A stretch of 38,780 bases of DNA from Saccoglossus kowalevskii (GCF_000003605.2 NW_003142994.1:1-38780), one strand, 5' to 3'; shown: positions 10,320-23,049, counted from the stretch's first letter. Translations and numbers: made by a program. The notes: generated by a model from the letters alone, not told the origin.

Positions 10320-11013
10320 TAACCAATGTCACTAAAGTAATTGGATGGTAACCAATGTCACTGTTGCAATCGGATGGTAACCAATGTCGCTGTTGTAATT
10401 GTATGGTAACCAATGTCGCCATTGTAATTGGATGGTAGCCAATGTCACTAATGTAATTGGATGGTAACCAATATCACTATTGTAATTCGTTGGAACCAAT
10501 ATCACTATTGTAATTGGATGGAACCAATATCACTATTGTAATTGGATGGTAACCAATGTTGCTAATGTAATTGGATGGTAACCAATATCGCTATTGTAAT
10601 TGGATGGTAACCACTATCACTATTGAAATTGGATGGTAAACAATGTCGTCATTGTAATTGGATGGTAACCAATATCGCCATTGTAATTGGATGGTAACCA
10701 ATATCACTATTGTAATTGGATGGTAACCACTATCACTATTGTAATTGAATGGTAACTAATGTCCCCATTGTAATTGGATGGTAACCAATGTTACTGCTGT
10801 AATTGGATGGTAACCAATGTCACTGTTGCGATCGGATGGTAACCAATGTCGCTGTTGTAATTGGATGGTAACCAATGTCACTGTTGTAATTGGATGGTAA
10901 CCACTATCACTATTGAAATTGTATGGTAACCAATGTCGCCATTGTAATTGGATGGTAACCAATATCGCCATTGTAATTGGATGGTAACCAATATCGCTTT
11001 TGTAATTGGATGG
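10320..11013. repeat. HOR block H6: long leader plus P9
   Basis: Leader 10,320-10,752 and P9 10,753-11,013 (261 bp), the counterpart of the block at 186-879. It differs by a few bases, e.g. TTCGTTGG at about 10,486 and GTTGCTAAT at about 10,559. Confidence 0.86.
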
Positions 11014-11388
11014 TAACCAATGTCGCCAGTGTAATTGGATGGTAACCAATGTGCCAGTGTAATTGGATGGTACCAATGTCGCCAGTGTGATTGGATGGTA
11101 ACCAATATCGCTATTGTAATTGGATGGTAACCAATGTCGCCAGTGTAATTGGATGGTAACCAATGTCGCCAGTGTGATTGGATGGTAACCAATGTCGCCA
11201 GTGTGATTGGATGGTAACCAATGTCGCCAGTGTGATTGGATGGTAACCAATGTCGCCAGTGTGATTGGATGGTAACCAATGTCGCCAGTGTGATTGGATG
11301 GTAACCAATGTCGCCAGTGTAATTGGATGGTAACCAATGTCGCCAGTGTGATTGGATGGTAACCAATGTCGCCAGTGTAATTGGATGG
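11014..11388. repeat. V cluster 5 (13 monomers, homogenised)
   Basis: 375 bp, 13 monomers with two one-base losses (GTGCCAG and GGTACCAATG). A run of consecutive GCCAGTGTGATT units makes it more uniform than the canonical cluster. The same style is seen at 30,840 and 32,029. Confidence 0.88.
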
Positions 11389-12025
11389 TAACCAATATCG
11401 CTATTGTAATTGGATGGTAACCGATATCGCTATTGTAATTGGATGGTAACCAATATCGCTATTGTAATTGGATGGTAACCAATGTCGCTAATGTAATTGG
11501 ATGGTAACCAATATCGCTATTGTAATTGGATGGTAACCAATGTCACTAATGTAATTGGATGGTAACCAATATCGCTATTGTAATTGGATGGTAACCAATA
11601 TTGCTATTGTAATTGGATGGTAACCAATGTCGCTAATGCAATTGGATGGTAACTAATATCGCTATTGCAATTGGATGGTAACCAATATCGCTATTGTAAT
11701 TGGATGGTAACCAATGTCGCTAATGTAATTGGATGGTAACCAATATCGCTATTGTAATTGGATGGTAACCAATGTCACTAAAGTAATTGGATGGTAACCA
11801 ATATCGCTATTGTAATTGGATGGTAACCAATAGTGCTATTGTATTTGGATGGTAACCAATGTCGCTAATGTAATTGGATGGTAACCAATATAGCTATTGT
11901 AATTGGATGGTAACCACTATCGCTATTGTAATTCGATGGTAACCAATATCACTATTGTAATTCGATGGAACTAATATCACTTTTGTAATTGGATGGTAAC
12001 CAATATCGCTATTGTAATTGGATGG
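11389..12025. repeat. T tail 6
   Basis: GATATCGC, GCTAATGCAATTGG, CTAAAG, TAGTGCTATTGTATTTGG (11,831) and ATATAGC; this part matches 32,464 to about 32,970 (offset 21,075). From about 11,903 it switches to CCACTATCGC, TTCGATGG and GGAACTAATATC, matching about 5,595-6,030 (offset 6,308). Confidence 0.83.
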
Positions 12026-12660
12026 TAACCAATGTCACTAAAGTAATTGGATGGTAACCAATGTCACTGTTGCAATCGGATGGTAACCAATGTCGCTGTT
12101 GTAATTGTATGGTAACCAATGTATCCATTGTAATTGGATGGTAGCCAATGTCACTAATGTAATTGGATGGTAACCAATATCACTATTGTAATTCGATGGA
12201 ACCAATATCACTATTGTAATTGGATGGAACCAATATCACTATTGTAATTGGATGGTAACCAATGTCGCTAATGTAATTGGATGGTAACCAATATCGCTAT
12301 TGTAATTGGATGGTAACCACTATCACTATTGAAATTGGATGTAAACAATGTCGTCATTGTAATTGGATGGTAACCAATATCGCCATTGTAATTGGATGGT
12401 TACCAATATCGCTATTGTAATTGGATGGTAACCAATGTCGCTATTGTAATTGGATGGTAACCACTATCACTATTGTAATTGAATGGTAACTAATGTCCCT
12501 ATTGTAATTGGATGGTAACCAATGTCAATGCTGTAATTGGATGGTAACCAATGTCACTGTTGCGATCGGATGGTAACCAATGTCGCTGTTGTAATTGGAT
12601 GGTAACCAATGTCACTGTTGTAATTGGATGGTAACCACTATCACTATTGAAATTGTATGG
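12026..12660. repeat. HOR block H7: leader plus truncated U (6 monomers)
   Basis: Leader 12,026-12,486, then six U monomers 12,487-12,660 with the private variant GTCAATGCTG. It then jumps to GTCACTAATG of a T tail rather than to a V cluster. The identical six-monomer stub and jump are found at 19,023-19,196 and 30,144-30,317. Confidence 0.85.
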
Positions 12661-13066
12661 TAACCAATGTCACTAATGTAATTGGATGGTAACCAATATC
12701 GCTATTGTAATTGGATGGTAACCAATATCGCTATTGTAATTGGATGGTAACCAATGTCACTAATGTAATTGGATGGTAACAAATATCGCCATTGTAATTG
12801 GATGGTAACCAATATCGCCATTGTAATTGGATGGTAACCAATATTGCTATTGTAATTGGATGGTAACCAATATCGCTATTGTAATTGGATGGTAACCAAT
12901 ATCGCTATTGTATTTGGATTGTAACCAATATCGCTATTGTAATTGGATGGTAACCAATATCGCTATTGTAATTGGATGCTAACCAATGTCACTATTGTAA
13001 TTGGATTGTAACCAATATCGCTATTGTAATTGGATGGTAACCAATATCGCTATTGTAATTGGATGG
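12661..13066. repeat. T tail 7 (14 monomers)
   Basis: 406 bp, 14 x 29. GTCACTAATG, AACAAATATCGCC, ATTGCTATT, GTATTTGGATTG, GGATGCTAACC and GGATTGTAACC, the closing segment of the long T tails, matching the end of T12 near 25,000-25,310. Confidence 0.83.
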
Positions 13067-14164
13067 TAACCAATGTCACTAAAGTAATTGGATGGTAACC
13101 AATGTCACTGTTGCAATCGGATGGTAACCAATGTCGCTGTTGTAATTGGATGGTAACCAATGTCACTGTTGTAATTGGATGGTAACCAATATCGCTATTG
13201 TAATTGGATGGTAACCACTATCACTATTGAAATTGGATGTAAACAATGTCGTCATTGTAATTGGATGGTAACCAATATCGCTATTGTAATTGGATGGTAA
13301 CCAATGTCGCTATTGTAATTGGATGGTAACCACTATCACTATTGTAATTGAATGGTAACTAATGTCCCTATTGTAATTGGATGGTAACCAATGTCACTGC
13401 TGTAATTGGATGGTAACCAATGTCACTGTTGCGATCGGATGGTAACCAATGTCGCTGTTGTTATTGGATGGTAACCCATGTCACTGTTGTAATTGGATGG
13501 TAACCACTATCACTATTGAAATTGTATGGTAACCAATGTCGCCATTGTAATTGGATGGTAACCAATGTCACTAATGTAATTGGATGGTAACCAATATCAC
13601 TATTGTAATTCGATGGAACCAACATCACTATTGTAATTGGATGGAACCAATATCACTATTGTAATTGGATGGTAACCAATGTCGCTAATGTAATTGGATG
13701 GTAACCAATATCGCTATTGTAATTGGATGTTAACCACTATCACTATTGAAATTGGATGTAAACAATGTCGTCATTGTAATTGGATGGTAACCAATATCGC
13801 CATTGTAATTGGATGGTTACCAATATCGCTATTGTAATTGGATGGTAACCAATGTCGCTATTGTAATTGGATGGTAACCACTATCACTATTGTAATTGAA
13901 TGGTAACTAATGTCCCTATTGTAATTGGATGGTAACCAATGTCACTGCTGTAATTGGATGGTAACCAATGTCACTGTTGCGATCGGATGGTAACCAATGT
14001 CGCTGTTGTAATTGGATGGTAACCAATGTCACTGTTGTAATTGGATGGTAACCACTATCACTATTGAAATTGTATGGTAACCAATGTCGCCATTGTAATT
14101 GGATGGTAACCAATATCGCCATTGTAATTGGATGGTAACCAATATTGCTTTTGTAATTGGATGG
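13067..14164. repeat. HOR block H8: L10-U19-P9
   Basis: Leader 13,067-13,355 (289 bp, one 28-bp unit), U19 13,356-13,903 (548 bp, GGATGG in monomer 4), P9 13,904-14,164 (261 bp). Monomer 14 has GGATGTTAACC instead of GGATGGTAACC (about 13,727). Confidence 0.87.
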
Positions 14165-14222
14165 TAACCAATGTCGCCAGTATAATTGGATGGTAACCAA
14201 TATCGCCAGTGTAATTGGATGG
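14165..14222. repeat. V cluster 6, truncated to 2 monomers
   Basis: Only GTCGCCAGTATAA and ATCGCCAGTGTAA remain. The first is the normal opening monomer of a canonical V cluster, so about nine monomers and the T tail are missing here. Confidence 0.87.
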
Positions 14223-14309
14223 TAACCAATATAGCTATTGTAATTGGATGGTAACCAATATCGCTATTGTAATTGGATGGTAACCAATATCGCTATTGTA
14301 ATTGGATGG
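14223..14309. repeat. T tail 8 (3 monomers)
   Basis: 87 bp: ATATAGCTATT, ATCGCTATT, ATCGCTATT. The next leader starts immediately. The same three units precede the leaders at 17,666 and 33,797. Confidence 0.85.
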
Positions 14310-16188
14310 TAACCAATGTCACTAAAGTAATTGGATGGTAACCAATGTCACTGTTGCAATCGGATGGTAACCAATGTCGCTGTTGTAATTGGATGCTAAC
14401 CAATGTCACTGTTGTAATTGGATGGTAACCACTATCACTATTGAAATTGGATGGTAAACAATGTCGTCATTGTAATTGGATGGTAACGAATATCGCCATT
14501 GTAATTGGATGGTAACCAATATCGCTATTGTAATTGGATGGTAACCAATGTCGCTATTGTAATTGGATGGTAACCACTATCACTATTGTAATTGAATGGT
14601 AACTAATGTCCCTATTGTAATTGGATGGTAACCAATGTCACTGCTGTAATTGGATGGTAACCAATGTCACTGTTGCGATCGGATGGTAACCAATGTCGCT
14701 GTTGTTATTGGCTGGTAACCCATGTCACTGTTGTAATTGGATGGTAACCACTATCACTATTGAAATGGTATGGTAACCAATGTCGCCATTGTAATTGGAT
14801 GGTAACCAATGTCACTAATGTAATTGGATGGTAACCAATATCACTATTGTAATTCGATGGAACCAACATCACTATTGTAATTGGATGGAACCAATATCAC
14901 TATTGTAATTGGATGGTAACCAATGTCGCTAATGTAATTGGATGGTAACCAATATCGCTATTGTAATTGGATGGTAACCACTATCACTATTGAAATTGGA
15001 TGTAAACAATGTCGTCATTGTAATTGGATGGTAACCAATATCGCCACTGTAATTGGATGGTTACCAATATCGCTATTGTAATTGGATGGTAACCAATGTC
15101 GCTATTGTAATTGGATGGTAACCACTATCACTATTGTAATTGAATGGTAACTAATGTCCCTATTGTAATTGGATGGTAACCAATGTCACTGCTGTAATTG
15201 GATGGTAACCAATGTCACTGTTGCGATCGGATGGTAACCAATGTCGCTGTTGTAATTGGATGGTAACCAATGTCACTGTTGTAATTGGATGGTAACCAAT
15301 ATCGCTATTGTAATTGGATGGTAACCAATGTCGCTATTGTAATTGGATGGTAACCACTATCACTATTGTAATTGAATGGTAACTAATGTCCCTATTGTAA
15401 TTGGATGGTAACCAATGTCACTGCTGTAATTGGATGGTAACCAATGTCACTGTTGCGATCGGATGGTAACCAATGTCGCTGTTGTTATTGGATGGTAACC
15501 CATGTCACTGTTGTAATTGGATGGTAACCACTATCACTATTGAAATTGTATGGTAACCAATGTCGCCATTGTAATTGGATGGTAACCAATGTCACTAATG
15601 TAATTGGATGGTAACCAATATCACTATTGTAATTCGATGGAACCAACATCACTATTGTAATTGGATGGAACCAATATCACAATTGTAATTGGATGGTAAC
15701 CAATGTCGCTAATGTAATTGGATGGTAACCAATATCGCTATTGTAATTGGATGGTAACCACTATCACTATTGAAATTGGATGTAAACAATGTCGTCATTG
15801 TAATTGGATGGTAACCAATATCGCCATTGTAATTGGATGGTTACCAATATCGCTATTGTAATTGGATGGTAGCCAATGTCGCTATTGTAATTGGATGGTA
15901 ACCACTATCACTATTGTAATTGAATGGTAACTAATGTCCCTATTGTAATTGGATGGTAACCAATGTCACTGCTGTAATTGGATGGTAACCAATGTCACTG
16001 TTGCGATCGGATGGTAACCAATGTCGCTGTTGTAATTGGATGGTAACCAATGTCACTGTTGTAATTGGATGGTAACCACTATCACTATTGAAATTGTATG
16101 GTAACCAATGTCGCCATTGTAATTTGATGGTAACCAATATCGCCATTGTAATTGGATGGTAACCAATATCGCTTTTGTAATTGGATGG
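14310..16188. repeat. HOR block H9: L10-U19-U8-U19-P9
   Basis: L10 14,310-14,599; U19 14,600-15,147 (GGCTGG); an 8-monomer, 232-bp stub 15,148-15,379 made of monomers 1-5 joined to 17-19; U19 15,380-15,927 (GGATGG); P9 15,928-16,188. This is the block with the most U units in the window. 14,226 to about 15,030 is matched by 17,582-18,386 (offset 3,356), sharing GGATGCTAACC and GAAATGGTATGG. Confidence 0.88.
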
Positions 16189-16507
16189 TAACCAATGTCG
16201 CCAGTATAATTGGATGGTAACCAATGTCGCCAGTGTAATTGGATGGTAACCAATGTCGCTAGTGTGATTGGATGGTAACCAATGTCGCCAGTGTAATTGG
16301 ATGGTAACCAATGTCGCCAGTGTGATTGGATGGTAACCAATATCGCTATTGTAATTGGATGGTAACCAATGTCGCCAGGGTAATTGGATGGTAACCAATG
16401 TCGCCAGTGTGATTGGATGGTAAGCAATGTCGCCAGTGTAATTGGATAGTAACCAATGTCGCCAGTGTGATTGGATGGTAACCAATGTCGCCAGTGTAAT
16501 TGGATGG
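16189..16507. repeat. V cluster 7 (canonical 11 monomers)
   Basis: 319 bp in standard order, followed by GACGCTAATG. The near-copy at 21,456-21,745 lacks exactly one GCCAGTGTGA monomer. Confidence 0.9.
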
Positions 16508-17665
16508 TAACCAATGACGCTAATGTAATTGGATGGTAACCAATATCGCTATTGTAATTGGATGGTAACCGATATCGCTATTGTAATTGGATGGTAACCA
16601 ATATCGCTATTGTAATTGGATGGTAACCAATGTCGCTAATGTAATTGGATGGTAACCAATATCGCTATTGTAATTGGATGGTACCAATGTCACTAATGTA
16701 ATTGGATGGTAACCAATATCGCTATTGTAATTGGATGGTAACCAATATTGCTATTGTAATTGGATGGTAACCAATGTTGCTAATGCAATTGGATGGTAAC
16801 TAATATCACTATTGCAATTGCATGGTAACCAATATCGCTATTGTAATTGGATGGTAACCAATGTCGCTAATGTAATTGGATGGTAACCAATATCGCTACT
16901 GTAATTGGATGGTAACCAATGTCACTAAAGTAATTGGATGGTAACCAATATTGCTATTGTAATTGGATGGTAACCAATATTGCTATTGTAATTGGATGGT
17001 AACCAATGTCGCTAATGTAATTGGATAGTAACCAATATCGCTATTGTAATTGGATGGTAACCAATATCGCTATTGTAATTGGATGGTAACCAATGTCGCT
17101 AATGTAATTGGATGGTAACCAATATCGCTATTGTAATTGGATGGTAACCAATATCGCTATTGTAATTGGATGGTAATCAATGTCGCTATTGTAATTGGAT
17201 GGTAACCAATGTCACTAATGTAATTGGATGGTAACCAATATAGCTAATGTAATTGGATGGTAACCAATATCGCCATTTTAATTGGATGGTAGCCAATGTC
17301 GCTATTGTAATTGGATGGTAACCAATATCGCTATTGTAATTTGATGGTAACCAATATCGCTATTGTAATTGGATGGTAACCAATATCGCTATTGTAATTG
17401 GATGGTAACCAATATAGCTATTGTAATTGGATGGTAACCAATATCGCTAATGTAATTGGATGGTAACCAATATCGCTATTGTAATTGGATGGTAACCAAT
17501 GTCACTAATGTAATTGGATGGTAACCACTATCGCTTTTGTAATTGGATGGAACCAATATCACTATTGTAATTGGATGGTAACCAATATAGCTATTGTAAT
17601 TGGATGGTAACCAATATCGCTATTGTAATTGGATGGTAACCAATATCGCTATTGTAATTGGATGG
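16508..17665. repeat. T tail 9
   Basis: Same opening order as T4 and T5 but with GCTATTGTAATT where those have CTATATTAATT and with normal AAAGTAATTGG. Includes GGATAGTAACC, GGTAATCAATG and TTTTAATTGGATGGTAGCC (about 17,275-17,293); these are shared with 21,746-22,730 (offset 5,238). Confidence 0.85.
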
Positions 17666-19196
17666 TAACCAATGTCACTAAAGTAATTGGATGGTAACCA
17701 ATGTCACTGTTGCAATCGGATGGTAACCAATGTCGCTGTTGTAATTGGATGCTAACCAATGTCACTGTTGTAATTGGATGGTAACCACTATCACTATTGA
17801 AATTGGATGGTAAACAATGTCGTCATTGTAATTGGATGGTAACCAATATCGCCATTGTAATTGGATGGTAACCAATATCGCTATTGTAATTGGATGGTAA
17901 CCAATGTCGCTATTGTAATTGGATGGTAACCACTATCACTATTGTAATTGAATGGTAACTAATGTCCCTATTGTAATTGGATGGTAACCAATGTCACTGC
18001 TGTAATTGGATGGTAACCAATGTCACTGTTGCGATCGGATGGTAACCAATGTCGCTGTTGTTATTGGCTGGTAACCCATGTCACTGTTGTAATTGGATGG
18101 TAACCACTATCACTATTGAAATGGTATGGTAACCAATGTCGCCATTGTAATTGGATGGTAACCAATGTCACTAATGTAATTGGATGGTAACCAATATCAC
18201 TATTGTAATTCGATGGAACCAACATCACTATTGTAATTGGATGGAACCAATATCACTATTGTAATTGGATGGTAACCAATGTCGCTAATGTAATTGGATG
18301 GTAACCAATATCGCTATTGTAATTGGATGGTAACCACTATCACTATTGAAATTGGATGTAAACAATGTCGTCATTGTAATTGGATGGTAACCAATATCGC
18401 TATTGTAATTGGATGGTAACCAATGTCGCTATTGTAATTGGATGGTAACCACTATCACTATTGTAATTGAATGGTAACTAATGTCCCTATTGTAATTGGA
18501 TGGTAACCAATGTCACTGCTGTAATTGGATGGTAACCAATGTCACTGTTGCGATCGGATGGTAACCAATGTCGCTGTTGTTATTGGATGGTAACCCATGT
18601 CACTGTTGTAATTGGATGGTAACCACTATCACTATTGAAATTGTATGGTAACCAATGTCGCCATTGTAATTGGATGGTAACCAATGTCACTAATGTAATT
18701 GGATGGTAACCAATATCACTATTGTAATTCGATGGAACCAACATCACTATTGTAATTGGATGGAACCAATATCACTATTGTAATTGGATGGTAACCAATG
18801 TCGCTAATGTAATTGGATGGTAACCAATATCGCTATTGTAATTGGATGGTAACCACTATCACTATTGAAATTGGATGTAAACAATGTCGTCATTGTAATT
18901 GGATGGTAACCAATATCGCCATTGTAATTGGATGGTTACCAATATCGCTATTGTAATTGGATGGTAACCAATGTCCCTATTGTAATTGGATGGTAACCAA
19001 TGTCACTGCTGTAATTGGATGGTAACTAATGTCCCTATTGTAATTGGATGGTAACCAATGTCAATGCTGTAATTGGATGGTAACCAATGTCACTGTTGCG
19101 ATCGGATGGTAACCAATGTCGCTGTTGTAATTGGATGGTAACCAATGTCACTGTTGTAATTGGATGGTAACCACTATCACTATTGAAATTGTATGG
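17666..19196. repeat. HOR block H10: L10-U18-U19 variant-stub
   Basis: L10 17,666-17,955; U18 17,956-18,474 (GGCTGG); 548-bp unit 18,475-19,022 (GGATGG) in which monomers 18-19 are replaced by a chimeric TAACCAATGTCCC monomer and a second GTCACTGCTG monomer; six-monomer stub 19,023-19,196 with GTCAATGCTG. No V cluster follows. Confidence 0.87.
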
Positions 19197-20385
19197 TAAC
19201 CAATGTCACTAATGTAATTGGATGGTAACCAATATCGCTATTGTAATTGGATGGTAACCAATATCGCTATTGTAATTGGATGGTAACCAATGTCGCTAAT
19301 GTAATTGGATGGTAACCACTATCGCTATTGTAATTGGATGGTAACCAATGTCACTAATGTAATTGGATGGTAACCAATATCGCTATTGTAATTGGATGGT
19401 AACCAATATTGCTATTGTAATTGCATGGTAACCAATGTCGCTAATGTAATTGGACAGTAACCAATATCGCTATTGTAATTGGATGGTAACCAATATCGCT
19501 ATTGTAATTGGATGGTAACCAATGTCGCTATTGTGATTGGATGGTAACCAATGTCACTAATGTAATTGGATGGTAACCAATATCGCTATTGTAATTGGAT
19601 GGTAACCAATGTCGCTATTGTAATTGGATGGTAACCAATGTCGCTAATGTAATTGGATGGTAACCAATATCACTAATGTAATTGGATGGTAACCAATATA
19701 GCTAATGTAATTGGATGGTAACCAATATCGCCATTTTAATTGAATGGTAACCAATGTCGCTATTGTAATTGGATGGTAACCAATATCGCTATTGTAATTG
19801 GATGGTAACCAATATCGCTATTGTAATTGGATGGTAACCAATATCGCTATTGTAATTGGATGGTAACCAATGTCGCTATTGTAATTGGATGGTAACCGAT
19901 ATCGCTATTGTAATTGTATGTTAACCAATATAGCTATTGTAATTGGATGGTAACCAATATCGCTATTGTAATTGGATGGTAACCAATATCGCTATTGTAA
20001 TTGGATGGTAACCAATATCGCTATTGTAATTGGATGGTAACCAATGTCACTAATGTAATTGGATGGTAACAAATATCGCCATTGTAATTGGATGGTAACC
20101 AATATCGCCATTGTAATTGGATGGTAACCAATATTGCTATTGTAATTGGATGGTAACCAATATCGCTATTGTAATTGGATGGTAACCAATATCGCTATTG
20201 TAATTGGATGGTAACCAATATCGCTATTGTAATTGGATTGTAACCAATATCGCTATTGTAATTGGATGGTAACCAATATCGCTATTGTAATTGGATGGTA
20301 ACCAATGTCACTATTGTAATTGGATTGTAACCAATATCGCTATTGTAATTGGATGGTAACCAATATCGCTATTGTAATTGGATGG
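19197..20385. repeat. T tail 10 (41 monomers)
   Basis: 1,189 bp, exactly 41 x 29. Landmarks: TTGGACAGTAACC (19,452), ATTTTAATTGAATGG (19,733), TGTATGTTAACC (19,916), AACAAATATCGCC, GGATTGTAACC. The same landmark order and spacing occurs at 28,372-29,305; the later part also matches the final T tail. Confidence 0.86.
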
Positions 20386-21455
20386 TAAACAATGTCACTA
20401 AAGTAATTGGATGGTAACCAATGTCACTGTTGCAATCGGATGGTAACCAATGTCGCTGTTGTAATTGGATGGTAACCAATGTCACTGTTGTAATTGGATG
20501 GTAACCACTATCACTATTGAAATTGGATGGTAAACAATGTCGTCATTGTAATTGGATGGTAACCAATATCGCCATTGTAATTGGATGGTAACCAATATCG
20601 CTATTGTAATTGGATGGTAACCAATGTCGCTATTGTAATTGGATGGTAACCACTATCACTATTGTAATTGAATGGTAACTAATGTCCCTATTGTAATTGG
20701 ATGGTAACCAATGTCACTGCTGTAATTGGATGGTAACCAATGTCACTGTTGCAATCGGATGGTAACCAATGTCGCTGTTGTTATTGGCTGGTAACCCATG
20801 TCACTGTTGTAATTGGATGGTAACCACTATCACTATTGAAATTGTATGGTAACCAATGTCGCCATTGTAATTGGATGGTAACCAATGTCACTAATGTAAT
20901 TGGATGGTAACCAATATCACTATTGTAATTTGATGGAACCAACATCACTATTGTAATTGGATGGAACCAATATCACTATTGTAATTGGATGGTAACCAAT
21001 GTCGCTAATGTAATTGGATGGTAACCAATATCGCTATTGTAATTGGATGGTAACCACTATCACTATTGAAATTGGATGTAAACAATGTCGTCATTGTAAT
21101 TGGATGGTAACCAATATCGCTATTGTAATTGGATGGTAACCAATGTCGCTATTGTAATTGGATGGTAACCACTATCACTATTGTAATTGAATGGTAACTA
21201 ATGTCCCTATTGTAATTGGATGGTAACCAATGTCACTGCTGTAATTGGATGGTAACCAATGTCACTGTTGCGATCGGATGGTAACCAATGTCGCTGTTGT
21301 AATTGGATGGTAACCAATGTCACTGTTGTAATTGGATGGTAACCACTATCACTATTGAAATTGTATGGTAACCAATGTCGCCATTGTAATTTGATGGTAA
21401 CCAATATCGCCATTGTAATTGGATGGTAACCAATATCGCTTTTGTAATTGGATGG
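20386..21455. repeat. HOR block H11: L10-U18-P9
   Basis: L10 20,386-20,675, U18 20,676-21,194 and P9 21,195-21,455. The first monomer has TAAACAATG. Monomer 3 of U18 reads GCAATCGG instead of GCGATCGG, and TTTGATGG replaces TTCGATGG near 20,930; both are CpG losses. Confidence 0.88.
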
Positions 21456-21745
21456 TAACCAATGTCGCCAGTATAATTGGATGGTAACCAATGTCGCCAG
21501 TGTAATTGGATGGTAACCAATGTCGCTAGTGTGATTGGATGGTAACCAATGTCGCCAGTGTAATTGGATGGTAACCAATATCGCTATTGTAATTGGATGG
21601 TAACCAATGTCGCCAGGGTAATTGGATGGTAACCAATGTCGCCAGTGTGATTGGATGGTAAGCAATGTCGCCAGTGTAATTGGATAGTAACCAATGTCGC
21701 CAGTGTGATTGGATGGTAACCAATGTCGCCAGTGTAATTGGATGG
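21456..21745. repeat. V cluster 8 (10 monomers)
   Basis: 290 bp: the canonical order minus the fifth monomer (GCCAGTGTGA before ATCGCTATT). A clean single-unit deletion. Confidence 0.9.
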
Positions 21746-22730
21746 TAACCAATGACGCTAATGTAATTGGATGGTAACCAATATCGCTGTTGTAATTGGA
21801 TGGTAACCGATATCGCTATTGTAATTGGATGGTAACCAATATCGCTATTGTAATTGGATGGTAACCAATGTCGCTAATGTAATTGGATGGTAACCAATAT
21901 CGCTATTGTAATTGGATGGTACCAATGTCACTAATGTAATTGGATGGTAACCAATATCGCTATTGTAATTGGATGGTAACCAATATTGCTATTGTAATTG
22001 GATGGTAACCAATGTTGCTAATGCAATTGGATGGTAACTAATATCACTATTGCAATTGCATGGTAACCAATATCGCTATTGTAATTGGATGGTAACCAAT
22101 GTCGCTAATGTAATTGGATGGTAACCAATATCGCTACTGTAATTGGATGGTAACCAATGTCACTAAAGTAATTGGATGGTAACCAATATTGCTATTGTAA
22201 TTGGATGGTAACCAATATTGCTATTGTAATTGGATGGTAACCAATGTCGCTAATGTAATTGGATAGTAACCAATATCGCTATTGTAATTGGATGGTAACC
22301 AATATCGCTATTGTAATTGGATGGTAACCAATGTCGCTAATGTAATTGGATGGTAACCAATATCGCTATTGTAATTGGATGGTAACCAATATCGCTATTG
22401 TAATTGGATGGTAATCAATGTCGCTATTGTAATTGGATGGTAACCAATGTCACTAATGTAATTGGATGGTAACCAATATAGCTAATGTAATTGGATGGTA
22501 ACCAATATCGCCATTTTAATTGGATGGTAGCCAATGTCGCTATTGTAATTGGATGGTAACCAATATCGCTATTGTAATTTGATGGTAACCAATATCGCTA
22601 TTGTAATTGGATGGTAACCAATATCGCTATTGTAATTGGATGGTAACCAATATAGCTATTGTAATTGGATGGTAACCAATATCGCTAATGTAATTGGATG
22701 GTAACCAATATCGCTATTGTAATTGGATGG
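21746..22730. repeat. T tail 11
   Basis: Begins GACGCTAATG and follows T9 almost base for base (offset 5,238), then stops at 22,730 and restarts with another V cluster. Together with 21,456-21,745 it forms one 1,275-bp unit (44 monomers, one base short because of GGTACCAATG). Confidence 0.86.
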
Positions 22731-23049
22731 TAACCAATGTCGCCAGTATAATTGGATGGTAACCAATGTCGACAGTGTAATTGGATGGTAACCAATGTCG
22801 CTAGTGTGATTGGATGGTAACCAATGTCGCCAGTGTAATTGGATGGTAACCAATGTCGCCAGTGTGATTGGATGGTAACCAATATCGCTATTGTAATTTG
22901 ATGGTAACCAATGTCGCCAGGGTAATTGGATGGTAACCAATGTCGCCAGTGTGATTGGATGGTAAGCAATGTCGCCAGTGTAATTGGATAGTAACCAATG
23001 TCGCCAGTGTGATTGGATGGTAACCAATGTCGCCAGTGTAATTGGATGG
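22731..23049. repeat. V cluster 9 (canonical 11 monomers)
   Basis: 319 bp, placed directly after a T tail with no L10, U or P9 in between. Carries GACAGTG in the second unit (about 22,770) and AATTTGATGG after the ATCGCTATT unit (about 22,897). Confidence 0.9.
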
